Below are positions 27,840 to 39,920 of a stretch of 64,000 nt of DNA, in pieces (the first letter of the stretch is position 1; each line of letters opens with the position of its first letter). The notes under the pieces were generated by a model, which worked only from the letters and a program-made list of their open reading frames with translations, made no database searches and was not told the origin of the DNA. This DNA comes from Ashinkailepas kermadecensis. Taxonomy: Eukaryota; Arthropoda; Thecostraca; Neolepadidae. A program made the position numbers and the translations under genes. The stretch lies in the NCBI GenBank assembly GCA_034440615.1, contig JAOTOM010005138.1, forward strand, positions 310,001 to 374,000. Reading direction: 5' to 3'.

Positions 27840-29135
27840 GGCACCGTGCTACCAGAGGAACAGCGGACCGACCGGCACCGTGACACCAGAGGAACAGCGG
27901 ACCGACCGGCACCGTGACACCAGAGGAACAGAGGACCGACCGGCACCGTGACACCAGAGGAACAGAGGACCGACCGGCACCGTGACACCAGAGGAATAGA
28001 GGACCGACCGGCACCGTGCTACCAGAGGAACAGCGGACCGACCGGCACCGTGACACCAGAGGAACAGCGGACCGACCGGACTGACACCAGAGGAACAGCG
28101 GACCGACCGGCACCGTGACACCAGAGGAACAGCGGACCGACCGGCACCGTGACACCAGAGGAACAGCGGACCGACCGGCACCGTGACACCAGAGGAACAA
28201 CGGACCGACCGGCACCGTGACACCAGAGGAACAGAGGACCGACCGGCACCGTGACACCAGAGGAACAGCGGACCGACCGGCACCGCGACACCGGAGGAAC
28301 AACAGACCGACCGGCACCGTGACACCAGAGGAACAGAAGACCGACCGGCACCGTGCTACCAGAGGAACAGCGGACCGACCGGCACCGTGACACCAGAGGA
28401 ACAGCGGACCGACCGGCACCGTGACACCAGAGGAACAGCGGACCGACCGGCACCGTGACACCAGAGGAACAGAGGACCGACCGGCACCGTGACACCAGAG
28501 GAACAGAGGACCGACCGGCACCGTGACACCAGAGGAACAGCGGACAGACCAGCATCGTGACACCAGAGGAACAGAGGACCGACCGGCACCGTGACACCAG
28601 AGGAACAGAGGACCGACCGGCACCGTGCTACCAGAGGAACAGAGGACCGACCGGCACCGTAACACCAGAGGAACAGCGGACCGACCGGCACCGTGACACC
28701 AGAGGAACAGAGGACCGACCAGCACCGTGACACCAGAGGAACAGCGGACCGACCGGCACCGTGACACCAGAGGAACAGAGGACCGACCGGCACCGTGACA
28801 CCAGAGGAACAGAGGACCGACCGGCACCGTGACACCAGAGGAACAGCGGACCGACCGGCACCGTGACACCAGAGGAATAGAGGACCGACCGGCACCGTGC
28901 TACCAGAGGAACAGCGGACCGACCGGCACCGTGACACCAGAGGAACAGCGGACCGACCGGCACCGTGCTACCAGAGGAACAACGGACCGACCGGCACCGC
29001 ACCACCGGAGGAACAACGGACCGACCAACGCCACGACGCCAGGGGACGAGCAGACTGACTGGGATTGCACCACTGGAGGGCACAGGGACACCGATTGAGT
29101 CCGACTGCGCTACCAGAGGACACAGGGACAGACTG
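27840..29135. repeat. 34-bp minisatellite directly after the arrestin stop
   Basis: About 35 copies of a 34-bp unit with ACCAGAGGAACAGCGG and ACCGACCGGCACCGTG, decaying after about 29010. It starts within 20 bp of the arrestin stop and would be in the 3' UTR if the transcript extends that far. Three units make 102 bp, so minus-strand frames of up to 412 residues appear (Val-Pro-Leu-Phe repeats); these are artefacts. Confidence 0.96.
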
Positions 29136-29488
29136 GAACCAGGGGCTCATAATAATTGCTAGCAATTGGATACTTTGCGTGGGCAGGATAACATCTCGAA
29201 CTGAAACCAAACCTTTCTGTAACAGCGCGAAGGCAAATGCTAACATTTTGCACAGTTAGGTATTGTACGTCGTGATGCGCCAGGACTCTCGGACACAATA
29301 TTGAACCCATCGGACCGACGCTCATTAGAAATACTTGGATATATTGCGCACACCACAGGCTCTCGGAACGGTCGATACGGCTCTCGGAACGGTCGATACC
29401 GGCATCACCAGTGATGCAGGCAACTACATCAACGTCCTTGGGCGACTAGGCTCGGTAGATGTCACGGAACAGAGCATTCGACTCCAGT

Positions 29489-29800
29489 CAGGGGCGGATC
29501 CAGGGATCTTCATGGAGGGGGCGGCATGCGTCTGAAGGCCGCCTTGGGCTTATATACTAGTGGAGCGGGTGGGGTTTGCACTCGAGCATACTCCTGGAAG
29601 TGCGCCTTTCCTCCAGAAGGGGAGACGGCTTTTCCTCTGGGAGGGACGCCTTATGCTGAGAAATCCGTTAAGAGGTGGGTTGGGCTCGCAAGCCTCCCCA
29701 GAGAGGTGCCTTTGCCTGGTGAGAGGGGCACCACCTATCCATTGCGGGGAGGGGAGGCATGTCCCTAGTGCTTCCCCTGTAGGTATCTGCTTCTGACTTC
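29489..29800. mobile_element. hAT-like element fragment, left end only
   Basis: Begins CAGGGGCGGATCCAGG at 29489 and shares interior motifs (CTTTTCCTCTGGGAGGGACG) with the element at 23188. The candidate right end (CCCCTG at 29779) lacks a matching target duplication, so the right boundary is uncertain. Confidence 0.45.
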
Positions 29801-29994
29801 AGCTACGTTATCAGATAGAATAGCGCGGCCAAGGGAGGAACGAAGGAAGTAATTGTCCCTTCTTTGAAGCGCTTCTTCTCTTTTTGCCACGGGTAGCTGT
29901 GCGCCATACAAACTGCCGCTCCCCTCTCTCCTTCACCGTCGCCTGGCCCTCCCCCTGGAGGAATTCGGCCTACGCACTTGAAGAGACCGGACGC

Positions 29995-31075
29995 ACGGAC
30001 ACCGATCGACTGACCCACGGACACCGATCGACTGACCCACGGACACCGATCGACTGACCCACGGACACTGATGACAGTCGGCAACGGGTAGCCAACGCCA
30101 GTCGCAGCGTCGGCCGGACAGGTGGGACGACAAATCCAACTGATGACGTCGCTGACAGATCCAACTGATAACGTCGCTGACAGATCCAACTGATAACGTC
30201 GCTGACAGATCCAACTGATGACGTCGCTGACAGATCCAACTGATGACGTCGCTGACAGATCCACCTGATGACGTCGCTGACAGATCCACCTGATGACGTC
30301 GCTGACAGATCCAACTGATGACGTCGCTGACAGATCCACCTGATGGCGTCGCTGACAGATCCAACTGATGGCGTCGCTGACAGATCCACCTGATGGCGTC
30401 GCTGACAGATCCACCTGATGACGTCGCTGACAGATCCACCTGATGGCGTCGCTGACAGATCCAACTGATGGCGTCGCTGACAGATTCACCTGATGGTGTC
30501 GCCTGGTCGACACACAACCGGCCGACAGTGACCGCCGTCTGACCATGGACTCGGAGTGTGGTCAGGCCGACAGTGACCGCCGCCTGACCATGGACTCGGA
30601 GTGTGGTCAGGCCGACAGTGACCGCCGTCTGACCATGGACTCGGAGTGTGGTCAGGCCGACAGTGACCGCCGCCTGACCATGGACTCGGAGTGTGGTCAG
30701 GCCGACAGTGACGGACAGTGACCGCCGTCTGACCATGGACTCGGAGTGTGGTCAGGCCGACAGTGACCGCCGCCTGACCATGGACTCGGAGTGTGGTCAG
30801 GCCGACAGTGACCGCCGCCTGACCATGGACTCGGAGTGTGGTTAGGCCGACAGTGACCGCCGTCTGACCATGGACTCGGAGTGTGGTCAGGCCGACAGTG
30901 ACCGCCGTCTGACCATGGACTCGGAGTGTGGTCAGGCCGACAGTGACCGCCGTCTGACCATGGACTCGGAGTGTGGTCAGGCCGACAGTGACCGCCGCCT
31001 GACCATGGACTCGGAGTGTGGTCAGGCCGACAGTGACCGCCGTCTGACCATGGACTCGGAGTGTGGTCAGGCCGG
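29995..31075. repeat. Three adjoining tandem arrays, 22, 25 and 45 bp
   Basis: First, about 3.5 copies of a 22-bp unit with GGACACCGATCGACTGACCC (29998-30068). Second, about 14 copies of a 25-bp unit with ACAGATCCAACTGATGACGT (about 30126-30495), many carrying TGACGTC, a CRE-like core. Third, about 12 copies of a 45-bp unit with ACCATGGACTCGGAGTGTGG (about 30523-31075). The 45-bp unit keeps a 15-residue frame (MDSECGQADSDRRLT) open, with no flanking coding evidence. Confidence 0.94.
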
Positions 31076-34000
31076 CACCGGCGAGCTCCCAACGGAGCAG
31101 ATCGTCTGACCATAGACTTAGGACGAGGTCAGACGACCGGAGGTGCAACGCGTCCAACAAACCTGCCAGTGACGTGCGAACCGTGAGTGTGTGACGTTTT
31201 CGTTAGGTGTCAGGCGAACGCCAGTGTGTCAAATAGTGCCGATATCTTGTCAAATTTACAAGCCCAAAGGCCAATTGCACACCGGGTAACGATTTAAGCT
31301 TGGCCGTCCGTCGTTGCATCCGATAGTGAAATATCTCTACATCGTTCGCTCACAACCGGTGGAGAAGGCCCACCGGGCCTGCCCCGCGCGGTCGTGGCAG
31401 GTTCGCCGGGCGCCGGAGTCACAGACCCTCGGTGCTCTTCGGCGGGACGACGTCCGGATTGCGCTGCAATCTCCGGCCGACGAGTGCTATTGACCGCAGT
31501 GATGAGATCGGCGACAGCAGAACGCACCGGAAAACAAGATGGACGCTCGGCGGTGTCAGGCGGCGCAGACCGAACCCGACGGAGCTGGCTGAGATGTTGT
31601 GCTCGCTCGGGCAGGTCCGTGCTGTCAGCAGAACTGACTGACCGTTTTGCAGAACTGACCCCGTCCTGTTTTGTTTGCAGTGGTCCGCGGTTGGGACCGC
31701 GGACCCAGCCCAGTCACGCCATGGGTTTGGGCCTTGCTGATCCACATTAGGTGGGTCGTGGGCGGACCCGAGTGGCATGATGGACGAACGAGTTGTGCAC
31801 CTGTCGTTACTCGCGTTGGAAAGAAACATCGCTCACGCCCAAGAGGCGTGCGTATGATTCCAGCCATACTTCCGCCTCACTTCATATCGAACGCGATAAT
31901 CAATGTGCACCGTGAAATCTGTTTGTGGCACTTCTGAGAGCGTGCCAAAAACCCTGGTGTCGGTCGCTCATGGAACGTTGTGTGTCGGTGTTCATGGAAC
32001 GTTGTGTGTCGGTGTTCATGGAACGTTGTGTGTCGGTGTTCATGTGCGAGAGCAGCGATTTGCCATTCATCGGCAATGAGCGAACCGGAAGTTCCGTTGA
32101 TTTAATTTATTCGCTGTCACTGTGGCATTTGCGAGTTCGAAATGCATTGACGTAACTGCAGGATGACAAAATACACCGGCAAGACAATGATCGGCATCGG
32201 CGTTACTTTATGAAGTTGGGGGACGGGGTAACATTTCTGACGGTCAAAGCTGCCCAGAAAGCCATTTATATCTACTGCAATTCCATAGACCTATAGTGGC
32301 TAAGCTTCAGCCTGATTGGGGGGACGAAATGAACGGTTGAGGGGGCAAAATCAACGGTTGAACGGGACACTGCCCCCTTTGCGAGTTCAAAGTAGTTAGT
32401 TTGGAAGTTGCGAGTAAGTTGACTTTGCCAGGGTACCGGTATTAGCCTATTTTTGTGGAAGAGCGCCGATGGTTCTTTACCACGTGGGCAAGGAGATAAT
32501 TGTCCACATCGCCTATCACGCTGGCTGCCGCGAGTTAGGTGTTAGTAGTAGTTAGTAGCGTGCGTTCATGCAGGGTTGTGTGTGGGGTTAGGACGGTGTT
32601 TTGTAATTCGGCTCATCTACGTCCGACAAAAACACCACAAACACTGCCCAAGAGTGGGCATTTAATGGTCTTCCTACGAACAAGAAAAGTAAAATCGGCA
32701 CAGAACGACGCAGCCCGCCAGGACGGCGTTCATTTTTTTCATGGCGCTTTGTTTTTAGACTCTGCAGGCAGGGGCGAATTCAGGGAGGGGACGAGGGGGG
32801 GGGTGAGACACTGGATGAATGTGCCCTCTCGGAAAAGTAGTGCCCCTCTGACCGGGAAAGGCGCGCATTCAGTGTGCCGAAGTGCACCCCTTCCCACTCA
32901 ATGGATTTTGTTTAGCCTAAGGCTAAGCAAAATCTCAGGGGAAAAGGCGCTTCTTCAGTACGCTCGCGACTCGAGTACACCCCTCCCTCTGCTCAATCAA
33001 ATTTCGGCCGGAGACGCTCCTCCATTCCGCTTCACTTTGAAATTAGGAAGGAAAGATATGGAAATAACTGATAATGATGAATACTTGACAGCACTAGCAA
33101 TCATTGAAAATCATACGGGTTTGGGTCCCGTTGTTCGTGCGCGATGGAGCAAAAAAAAAATCATACGTGATACATCTTGCCTCGATTACTACTGGCGATA
33201 CAATTGTGCATGCAAAATTGCAGGTCGAGCGGACCAAATTTGGAGGTTGGGATATTTTTGTTACCGAAACTTACGGGGTTGATGTGAATGGTTCGTGGTC
33301 CTCTGGTAATTTTATTTAATAAGACAGGTAGACAAATGACTAGAGTACATTTTGTGCATCCAAAGTTCGTCTCCTTTTATATGTGCCTATAAATGAGTGA
33401 AGACTTACCGTTGTGAGTTTATCTGCTTGGACTTAGACCCCTGCCCGAGGTAATGATCACGTGCACTGTGCATAACGAAAAATGAACATGACGGTCCTGG
33501 ATAACGTCGCACAGCCTTCACCATGACATGCTTCTTGTGGGGCACGATGGATATCGGCAAATAATTTAGCCCCGGGTAACCTGAATCTTCACGTGCTCAC
33601 TTTGAGAGTGCTTTGTGAACGTGTTCACGACATCGTGCAGTGGTGAAGTCCAAGCGGATAATTTAACAATCGAAGTCGTACAGCATGCATGAACATACCG
33701 AAGAGATGAAACCTGAATGTATACAATGTGCTGTGGTGTTTTGCCTAACTTTCATATTTAGACAGCTACGAGGGGGCCACATACTTCGTATGACGTATGC
33801 CAGGATAGCAAAGTGGACTGTTGTCGAATCAACCTGTAATATTACACGTAAGCTTGTGCGCCAATGATCGAAACAAGATCTGGGTAATCCGAACGATTTT
33901 TTTGGGGGATGGGGGGGGGGCAGCCATTGGGACACCCTATTGTGCACGTACCCGTTGACATTCCCAGCGGAAAGTTGGAAGCAGAGTAATCTGTAATGCA

Positions 34001-35517
34001 TATTTCTCAGAACGGCTTCTAGCAGACGTACCACTGCCGTGCGGAACCTTTCAAAGACCCAGCACCTGAACGCCTTTGGGAACTTTGCGTGGAATGTGTG
34101 CACAGAGAACTTGTCTTTGATTCCTGTCACCTAATAGTAGAGTAGTACCGCAGGATATTTCTGGGAGTTTCAGGCGGCCGAGAAAAAATTGCTTCACGAT
34201 GTTTTCTGTGTCACGCTTGAGTTCATTACGTTGAGCTTTGCGTTGAGCTTCGCTTTGAGTTCATTACGCGATACGAAAATGCAGCGAAGGGCTGCTTTCT
34301 GAAGTTTGACGTTACGCCGTGAAGACAAGCTTATCAGCATTGGACGGCTGAGCTGTGATGGCGTGATGCCCACTGCCACCAACGACGCAAGTCTCCGGTA
34401 ACCAAACGCTAGGAGTCCAGATTCATAATGGTTTGGCAACCGGAACAATGCACTGTGAAGTCCTCACAATCAACGTGAACAATGTACAAAGCTAAAACAT
34501 TCACCACGTGCAACAACTCCATATACAGGTGAGGCGGATAAATGTGATACATGCTCTAGTGACCTTGTGTCAGGTTTCATGCTGGTCAATCACCCAAACC
34601 TTGAATCTGATGAGCAGTCCGGTATAATTTTATCAGCATCTGATGGAAATGTCCCATTTTGCAGTTCCGAAACGGTGATGCTGAAGGTCGCTGACTCAAG
34701 GGTGCAAATTTGTGAAAACCAATGGGAGGGGGAGGAAATAAAATGCATGGAGGCAATGCAAGGACTGGAGTCGATTGGGGTCACATAGGTAAATTTTCCA
34801 TAGGGTCCCATGTGAAATTGAACTTATTGTGCAGTCAAGTCAACATCGAGGTGACTGATGCCCGCCTGCAAGATGCACTGAATCGACACCCATGACAGAG
34901 ACGCATTTGGGATGAAGAACAATATCAACTTTAAATTATGCAACATCCCAGCAGCTTGCCAGCATCTCCCTTCTTGGAACCAACGCCTTAGCTTAACCTG
35001 CAATCGCCTAATGGAAATACCCCTCCCCAATTGATAACGTTCAAACCATCCGTGTTTACTGCATTAATTTCAGGGACTTCAACTGATATCAGACCTGTAG
35101 CGTCATCCGCAAAAGTCTGAGCTGTTGGCGTTAGCTATCGTAAGGAGAGCGGAACGGTCGAAATGTTGGTGTGTGTGTGTGGAGGGGGGGGTCAGGGAAG
35201 AGCCGCCTCCAACCATTATCATCCTTAAACGTTAGCGAGATGAGATATCCGGAAACAATGCTGAAAATCGCCTTCGAAGTCACTTGAGGTACCAGGCACT
35301 CCGGCCAAATTCACCAATTTGTCACAAACACACACCACACTATCTCGTATTCAAAGGGCATCATTATGTCACATCATTGACACCGCCACTCAGACATACT
35401 CATCGCTAACAGCATTCCTCGTCGTCGAGTCAAGCTAAATTCTGCACTGAACTGCGTAGCAGTCAGTCTCAAAATCGCCCATTGTCTGTCTTCTCACTAT
35501 ACACCTCGCCGGTGGCG

Positions 35518-35556
35518 CTCAGCTCCTGCTGCATTCCCCATGCAGCAGGAGCCGAG
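35518..35556. other. Inverted repeat (hairpin) with 13-bp perfect stem
   Basis: GCTCCTGCTGCAT (35522-35534) and its exact reverse complement (35540-35552) flank a 5-base loop. The stem continues four more pairs with one mismatch. Not a recognised terminator or transposon end. Confidence 0.85.
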
Positions 35557-37364
35557 TGATTTGCTGCTTCAGGCTCCCCAACCAGTCTTTATTGTGGGAA
35601 AATTTAACAGTAGGTTTATTTTACAGGCACGCAGGTAGGTAGGTTGATAGTAATTACCCAAGTAAGCAGATACTTATCGGGGCGTTTCGCTGTCTTTTTT
35701 TCCGTCAAGGACAGCATACATCTGTAGGTCCAACAGCGCTCCCAGCATAACTGGATTTCGGTATCATCCAATTGTTTGGCCATGACTCGTATATGACTAT
35801 GACTATGACTCCAGGCCTGATGCAACCGATCCAATACCTGTATTCAATTATTCCCAAACGCGCTTTCCTGTCGGCCTTGACTTGACAGCTGCGCCAGGAC
35901 CGATAGTGCAGCGATGACACACGTATGTTGGATATGAGATACATTTGAGTTATAATTATTGTACAACGGTGTGGAATGTGTCTAAGCGCAAGTTCCTAAT
36001 ATATTTACTAGCATTGCAGTTATTAACTGGCTTTTCGTCGAAAACATACTCACGTCATTGATGAGAATGATCGCCAAAATTGCGATATTTTGAAACAGCC
36101 AACTCCTCAACAGCGATTTTACGATACAACTTCCGTTAGTTTGGTAGTACGAAGTGCCCGGCTACAGGAGCCACCTTTTGCGTGAAAGATGGAGCAACAG
36201 TTCAGTTACGTTATGCTCATATAGACGGGGAATAGAAAGCAAGCACCGTGCGCAATTTCCCATCATACGTGAGTCAGCCTCACCTGAGCTTTTCACTCTT
36301 AGACCCTCATCATATGGATACTTCCTTGATTTGTGAGAACGGGTCCAGCAGTTCAGTGCTAATTGCGGTGTAATCACTGAACGAGTTAGCAGCAATTTGA
36401 ACTGTCCGTTGCCGTGGCGTTAACCTCGGGCGGTGATGGCCGAGATGCCGGTCAGCTGAAGTAACAGTGGCAACGCAAAAGGTCTTGATTAGCGGCCTTC
36501 TGAAAGTTTGGACTCTAGTTGATGACTGATTGTTGTGGTGGCACGGACCGATCAATACAGCTCACGGCAAACAATTTAACTTGCCGGAAACCTTGGCGTT
36601 CAGTTTGACCTGCACCTTCGCAGGTTGCGTGCGTAAGGTGAACCAAGATGGCTTCAGGTTAGAAGCGTAGGAACGATGGCAATAAGTGAGGGGGGGGGGG
36701 GGGCAGACTGCCAGCGTCATGTCGTCCCGCGGGGCTATTGGTTAACATCACGCAAATTGGATCCATGCTCCAGCCCTGTCTTCATACACCTATGCTTCAA
36801 GGGGTGAGGGAACTCGGCTTCGCATTGCTGATCATTTTTTAAATATCAAGTTTCTGGGCGGGTTGATATGAGCATTCCCCTCCCTTTCCACATATGTTCG
36901 TGACTTAAATCTCATGCAATATAATTGGACTGCGCACGGCCGTTCATCCCATCCACATTGACCTGTCCGTCAACCGCCACGACTAGCGTCAGAACGACTA
37001 ACCAACTCACACTGCACACGTGTATTGCATCCGTAGATGACACCGGGATGACACGCGTGTGAGCGGCAAAACCGACAAGCGTCAAATGACGCCGCATGAA
37101 TGATGAACTCGAAACTAGTTTACAGATGAAATCTGAAAGGCCGAGCCAGCTCCCGCAGATCTAACCGCGGGAAATAGCGTAAACCCGGGTGGACATAACG
37201 GCAAAGTGTGTGCACGAATGGAGAGCCATGCACAAACAAGCCGCTGTGCGGTGTACAGCGCAGACTCAGACCCACTTCCTCGACGACAAACAATTTACAC
37301 ATTAACTGATCCACCGCCCCAACCGCCATCAAATCCCCCTCCCCCCGCCTCCCCCTGCGGTGTG

Positions 37365-37396
37365 GTCAAAGAGTATGCTCCAGCATACTCTTTGAC
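37365..37396. other. Inverted repeat (hairpin) with 15-bp perfect stem
   Basis: GTCAAAGAGTATGCT (37365-37379) and its exact reverse complement (37382-37396) are separated by only two bases. It lies about 260 bp past the BAP18 stop codon, possibly within its 3' UTR. Confidence 0.85.
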
Positions 37397-37653
37397 GCTC
37401 CCGGGATGCCGACATTTAGACGCTCCCCATGCCGCCATTTTGACGATCCCCAGGACGCCGCCATGGCCAGCTGGCCGCCACGCCACTTCGGTCAGTCAGT
37501 GCCGACTCGCGAGGATGTGTCCTCAGTCCGATCGTATAAGACACCTGGCCAGCCGGCGCGCGACAGGACGCCCAGGAGCCGCCTCAGCACGCGCCAGGAG
37601 CCACCCCAGCCGACGCTCCAGGAGTCGCCTCGGGAGCCGCTTCAGAGGCCGCC

Positions 37654-37852
37654 TCAGGAAGACACCTCCTCCGTGGGGCCGTCGAAGTGGCCCATCTCCT
37701 CCACGTCCACCTCCGACTCGCCGGCGTTCAGCATGTTGAGCGTCACGTCCGACTTGGCCGACAGCTTGGCCGGGTCCTTGGCGTCGCCCGACTGCGTCTG
37801 CAGGCCGGCCTCGTCAAACGCCTTCTTCTTGAGCGCGTTTCGGATCTGGTTC
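37654..37852 (-). CDS. BACC1: BAP18/BACC1-like protein, last coding exon
   Basis: Minus-strand exon after the acceptor CCGTGCCGCAG. Its first G completes a Val codon started in the SANT exon, giving ARS-V-NQIRNALKKKAFDEAG. It then reads AKSDVTLNMLNAGESEVDVE and ends EEVSS-stop. Human BAP18 (C17orf49/BACC1), a subunit associated with the BPTF-NURF and MLL1 chromatin complexes that reads H3K4me3, has the same order: TVAQIKATVKRK, a variable middle, ADVTLSALNDSD and an acidic end. The middle is shorter here than in the vertebrate protein. No nearby AATAAA was found on the minus strand. The open frame upstream of the acceptor is intronic. Confidence 0.92.
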
Positions 37853-38920
37853 CTGCGGCACGGAAGCGACAGCGCTGGCACATTCAGAAATCGTGTCTGA
37901 AGGGAGGGCAGGGTTTGCAGCAATGATCAGACCGGCTTGAAGCCCTGCAGTGTTCCACGAACCTCGGCGAGTCGGCCGCTACTGGGAACGCCATAATTGT
38001 AACGGTGCGTAACCTGCCTACGACGCAGCACGCGTGCCAAAAGAACTGACAAGATGACAGCAATGCGCAGCCAACCATGCCGTCGCCGCCTCGGCATGCT
38101 ATTAGTCTCGGACGCGCGTACCTGCGAGCGAAATACTAGCCTTGTGAGTGATATCCGCCGGCATACAACTGCTGCACCGTGTGCGATGCCTGCTTAGCAG
38201 CTTGATCATCGCTGAATGTGGAGGAAATACTAGATCGATTACAACGCAGTACATAGCACAGTACATGGCACAGTACATGGTGTATGCATGGCGCACACTC
38301 GCCGTCGGCTACTATCTCACACATCGCAGTAGGCTAGAAGAGTACACGGGGGCACTGGGGTATCCACACGGTTACAGAGAGGACACTGATACCAATGCGA
38401 CCAGGACTTCTGCGACTCTCCCTCCGCTACAGTAAACCACTGGAAGTCGCCAGATCATCGTGCCCTGTAGCGGCGCGCCACATGGCACACCCAATGGCGC
38501 AACCGGAATTGTCACAAGGAGGCCCCCCCCCCCCCCGACCCAAACAGATGTGACGAAACAGAGGAAACTTCCTGCGCGCAGAGCGCGCCGAAAAAAAATC
38601 ACGGCTTTGCGTGGTAGACATCTCAACATTTATCGCTTGATCTAGTGTATTTTTGGGTGCTGATGGGGAGGCGGGCCCTCCCCTGGCTGCGCCTCTGGGC
38701 ACACCTCGCACGCTTTAGATATCACGGTACGGCTGAGCATGGCGTCACAGGCTTCGTCAGTTTGGCGTTCTTTCGTGGACAGCCAATAAACACACAAACA
38801 CAACACAAACAAACAACAACACAAACACCACTTCACGGGAAAATTGTCTATGATGGTCTGACAGACCCGGCAAATAGGGCCGGTGGCTGCAATACGCCGG
38901 CGGACGAACCGCTGCGGCAG
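37853..38920. other. BAP18 intron, 3' part
   Basis: Unique sequence with a poly-C run at about 38525-38536. The + strand frame that begins at 38645 and enters the 35-bp array has no domain. Confidence 0.4.
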
Positions 38921-39920
38921 CACGCTGCGCGGGCAGCACGTGCACTGCACGCCATCACGCTGCGCGGGCAGCACGTGCACTGCACGCCATCACGCTGCGC
39001 GGGCAACACGTGCACTGCACGCCATCACGCTGCGCGGGCAGCACGTACACTGCACGCCATCACGCTGCGCGGGCAGCACGTGCACTGCACGCCATCACGC
39101 TGCGCGGGCAGCACGTGCACTGCACGCCATCACGCTGCGCGGGCAGCACGTGCACTGCACGCCATCACGCTGCGCGGGCAGCACGTACACTGCACGCCAT
39201 CACGCTGCGCGGGCAGCACGTACACTGCACGCCATCACGCTGCGCGGGCAGCACGTGCACTGCACGCCATCACGCTGCGCGGGCAGCACGTGCACCACAC
39301 GCCATCACGCTGCGCGGGCAGCACGTACACTGCACGCCATCACGCTGCGCGGGCAGCACGTACACTGCACGCCATCACGCTGCGCGGGCAGCACGTACAC
39401 TGCACGCCATCACGCTGCGCGGGCAGCACGTGCACTGCACGCCATCACGCTGCGCGGGCAGCACGTACACTGCACGCCATCACGCTGCGCGGGCAGCACG
39501 TGCACTGCACGCCATCACGCTGCGCGGGCAGCACGTGCACTGCACGCCATCACGCTGCGCGGGCAGCACGTGCACTGCACGCCATCACGCTGCGCGGGCA
39601 GCACGTACACTGCACGCCATCACGCTGCGCGGGCAGCACGTACACTGCACGCCATCACGCTGCGCGGGCAGCACGTGCACTGCACGCCATCACGCTGCGC
39701 GGGCAGCACGTGCACCACACGCCATCACGCTGCGCGGGCAGCACGTACACTGCACGCCATCACGCTGCGCGGGCAGCACGTACACTGCACGCCATCACGC
39801 TGCGCGGGCAGCACGTACACTGCACGCCATCACGCTGCGCGGGCAGCACGTGCACTGCACGCCATCACGCTGCGCGGGCAGCACGTGCACTGCACGCCAT
39901 CACGCTGCGCGGGCAGCACG
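38921..39920. repeat. 35-bp minisatellite with 420-bp higher-order structure
   Basis: About 28 copies of a 35-bp unit with CACGCTGCGCGGGCAGCACG, lying in the BAP18 intron. Copies differ mainly at GTGCAC versus GTACAC, with a rarer GTGCACCACAC form. The order of variants repeats: units 39006-39425 and 39426-39845 carry the same 12-unit pattern. The common form contains the palindromic E-box CACGTG. Since 3 x 35 is 105, all three + frames are open, giving false proteins of up to 485 residues. Confidence 0.96.

Larger units (their letters stand above)
31076..37653. other. Region between the arrestin and BAP18 genes
   Basis: No gene recognised. It holds a 24-bp repeat CATGGAACGTTGTGTGTCGG (three copies, about 31969-32043) and a hAT-like left end CAGGGGCGAATTCAGG at 32769. 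Two near-perfect hairpins (35518-35556 and 37365-37396) and several poly-G runs (33909, 36690) are also present. Frames of 200 or more residues at 32539-33282 have no domain. Confidence 0.4.

Noticed and set aside
27631..28869. 412-residue minus frame rich in SRCRSVRCSSG
   Set aside because: By-product of the 34-bp array running into the antisense of arrestin exon 8.
30486..31160. Minus-strand frame of 224 residues and + frame MDSECGQADSDRRLT repeats
   Set aside because: 45-bp array (15 codons) keeps frames open; no supporting non-repeat coding sequence.
32539..33282. 247-residue + frame
   Set aside because: Runs through a hAT-like end and poly-G; no conserved motif or splice support.
37654..37926. 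Overlapping + strand frames at 37406-37900 and 37687-37926
   Set aside because: Antisense to the BAP18 last exon, whose minus-strand frame has clear family motifs and splice phase.
38921..39920. Array regularity reminiscent of CRISPR
   Set aside because: Units are contiguous with no unique spacers, and the DNA is eukaryotic with spliced genes.
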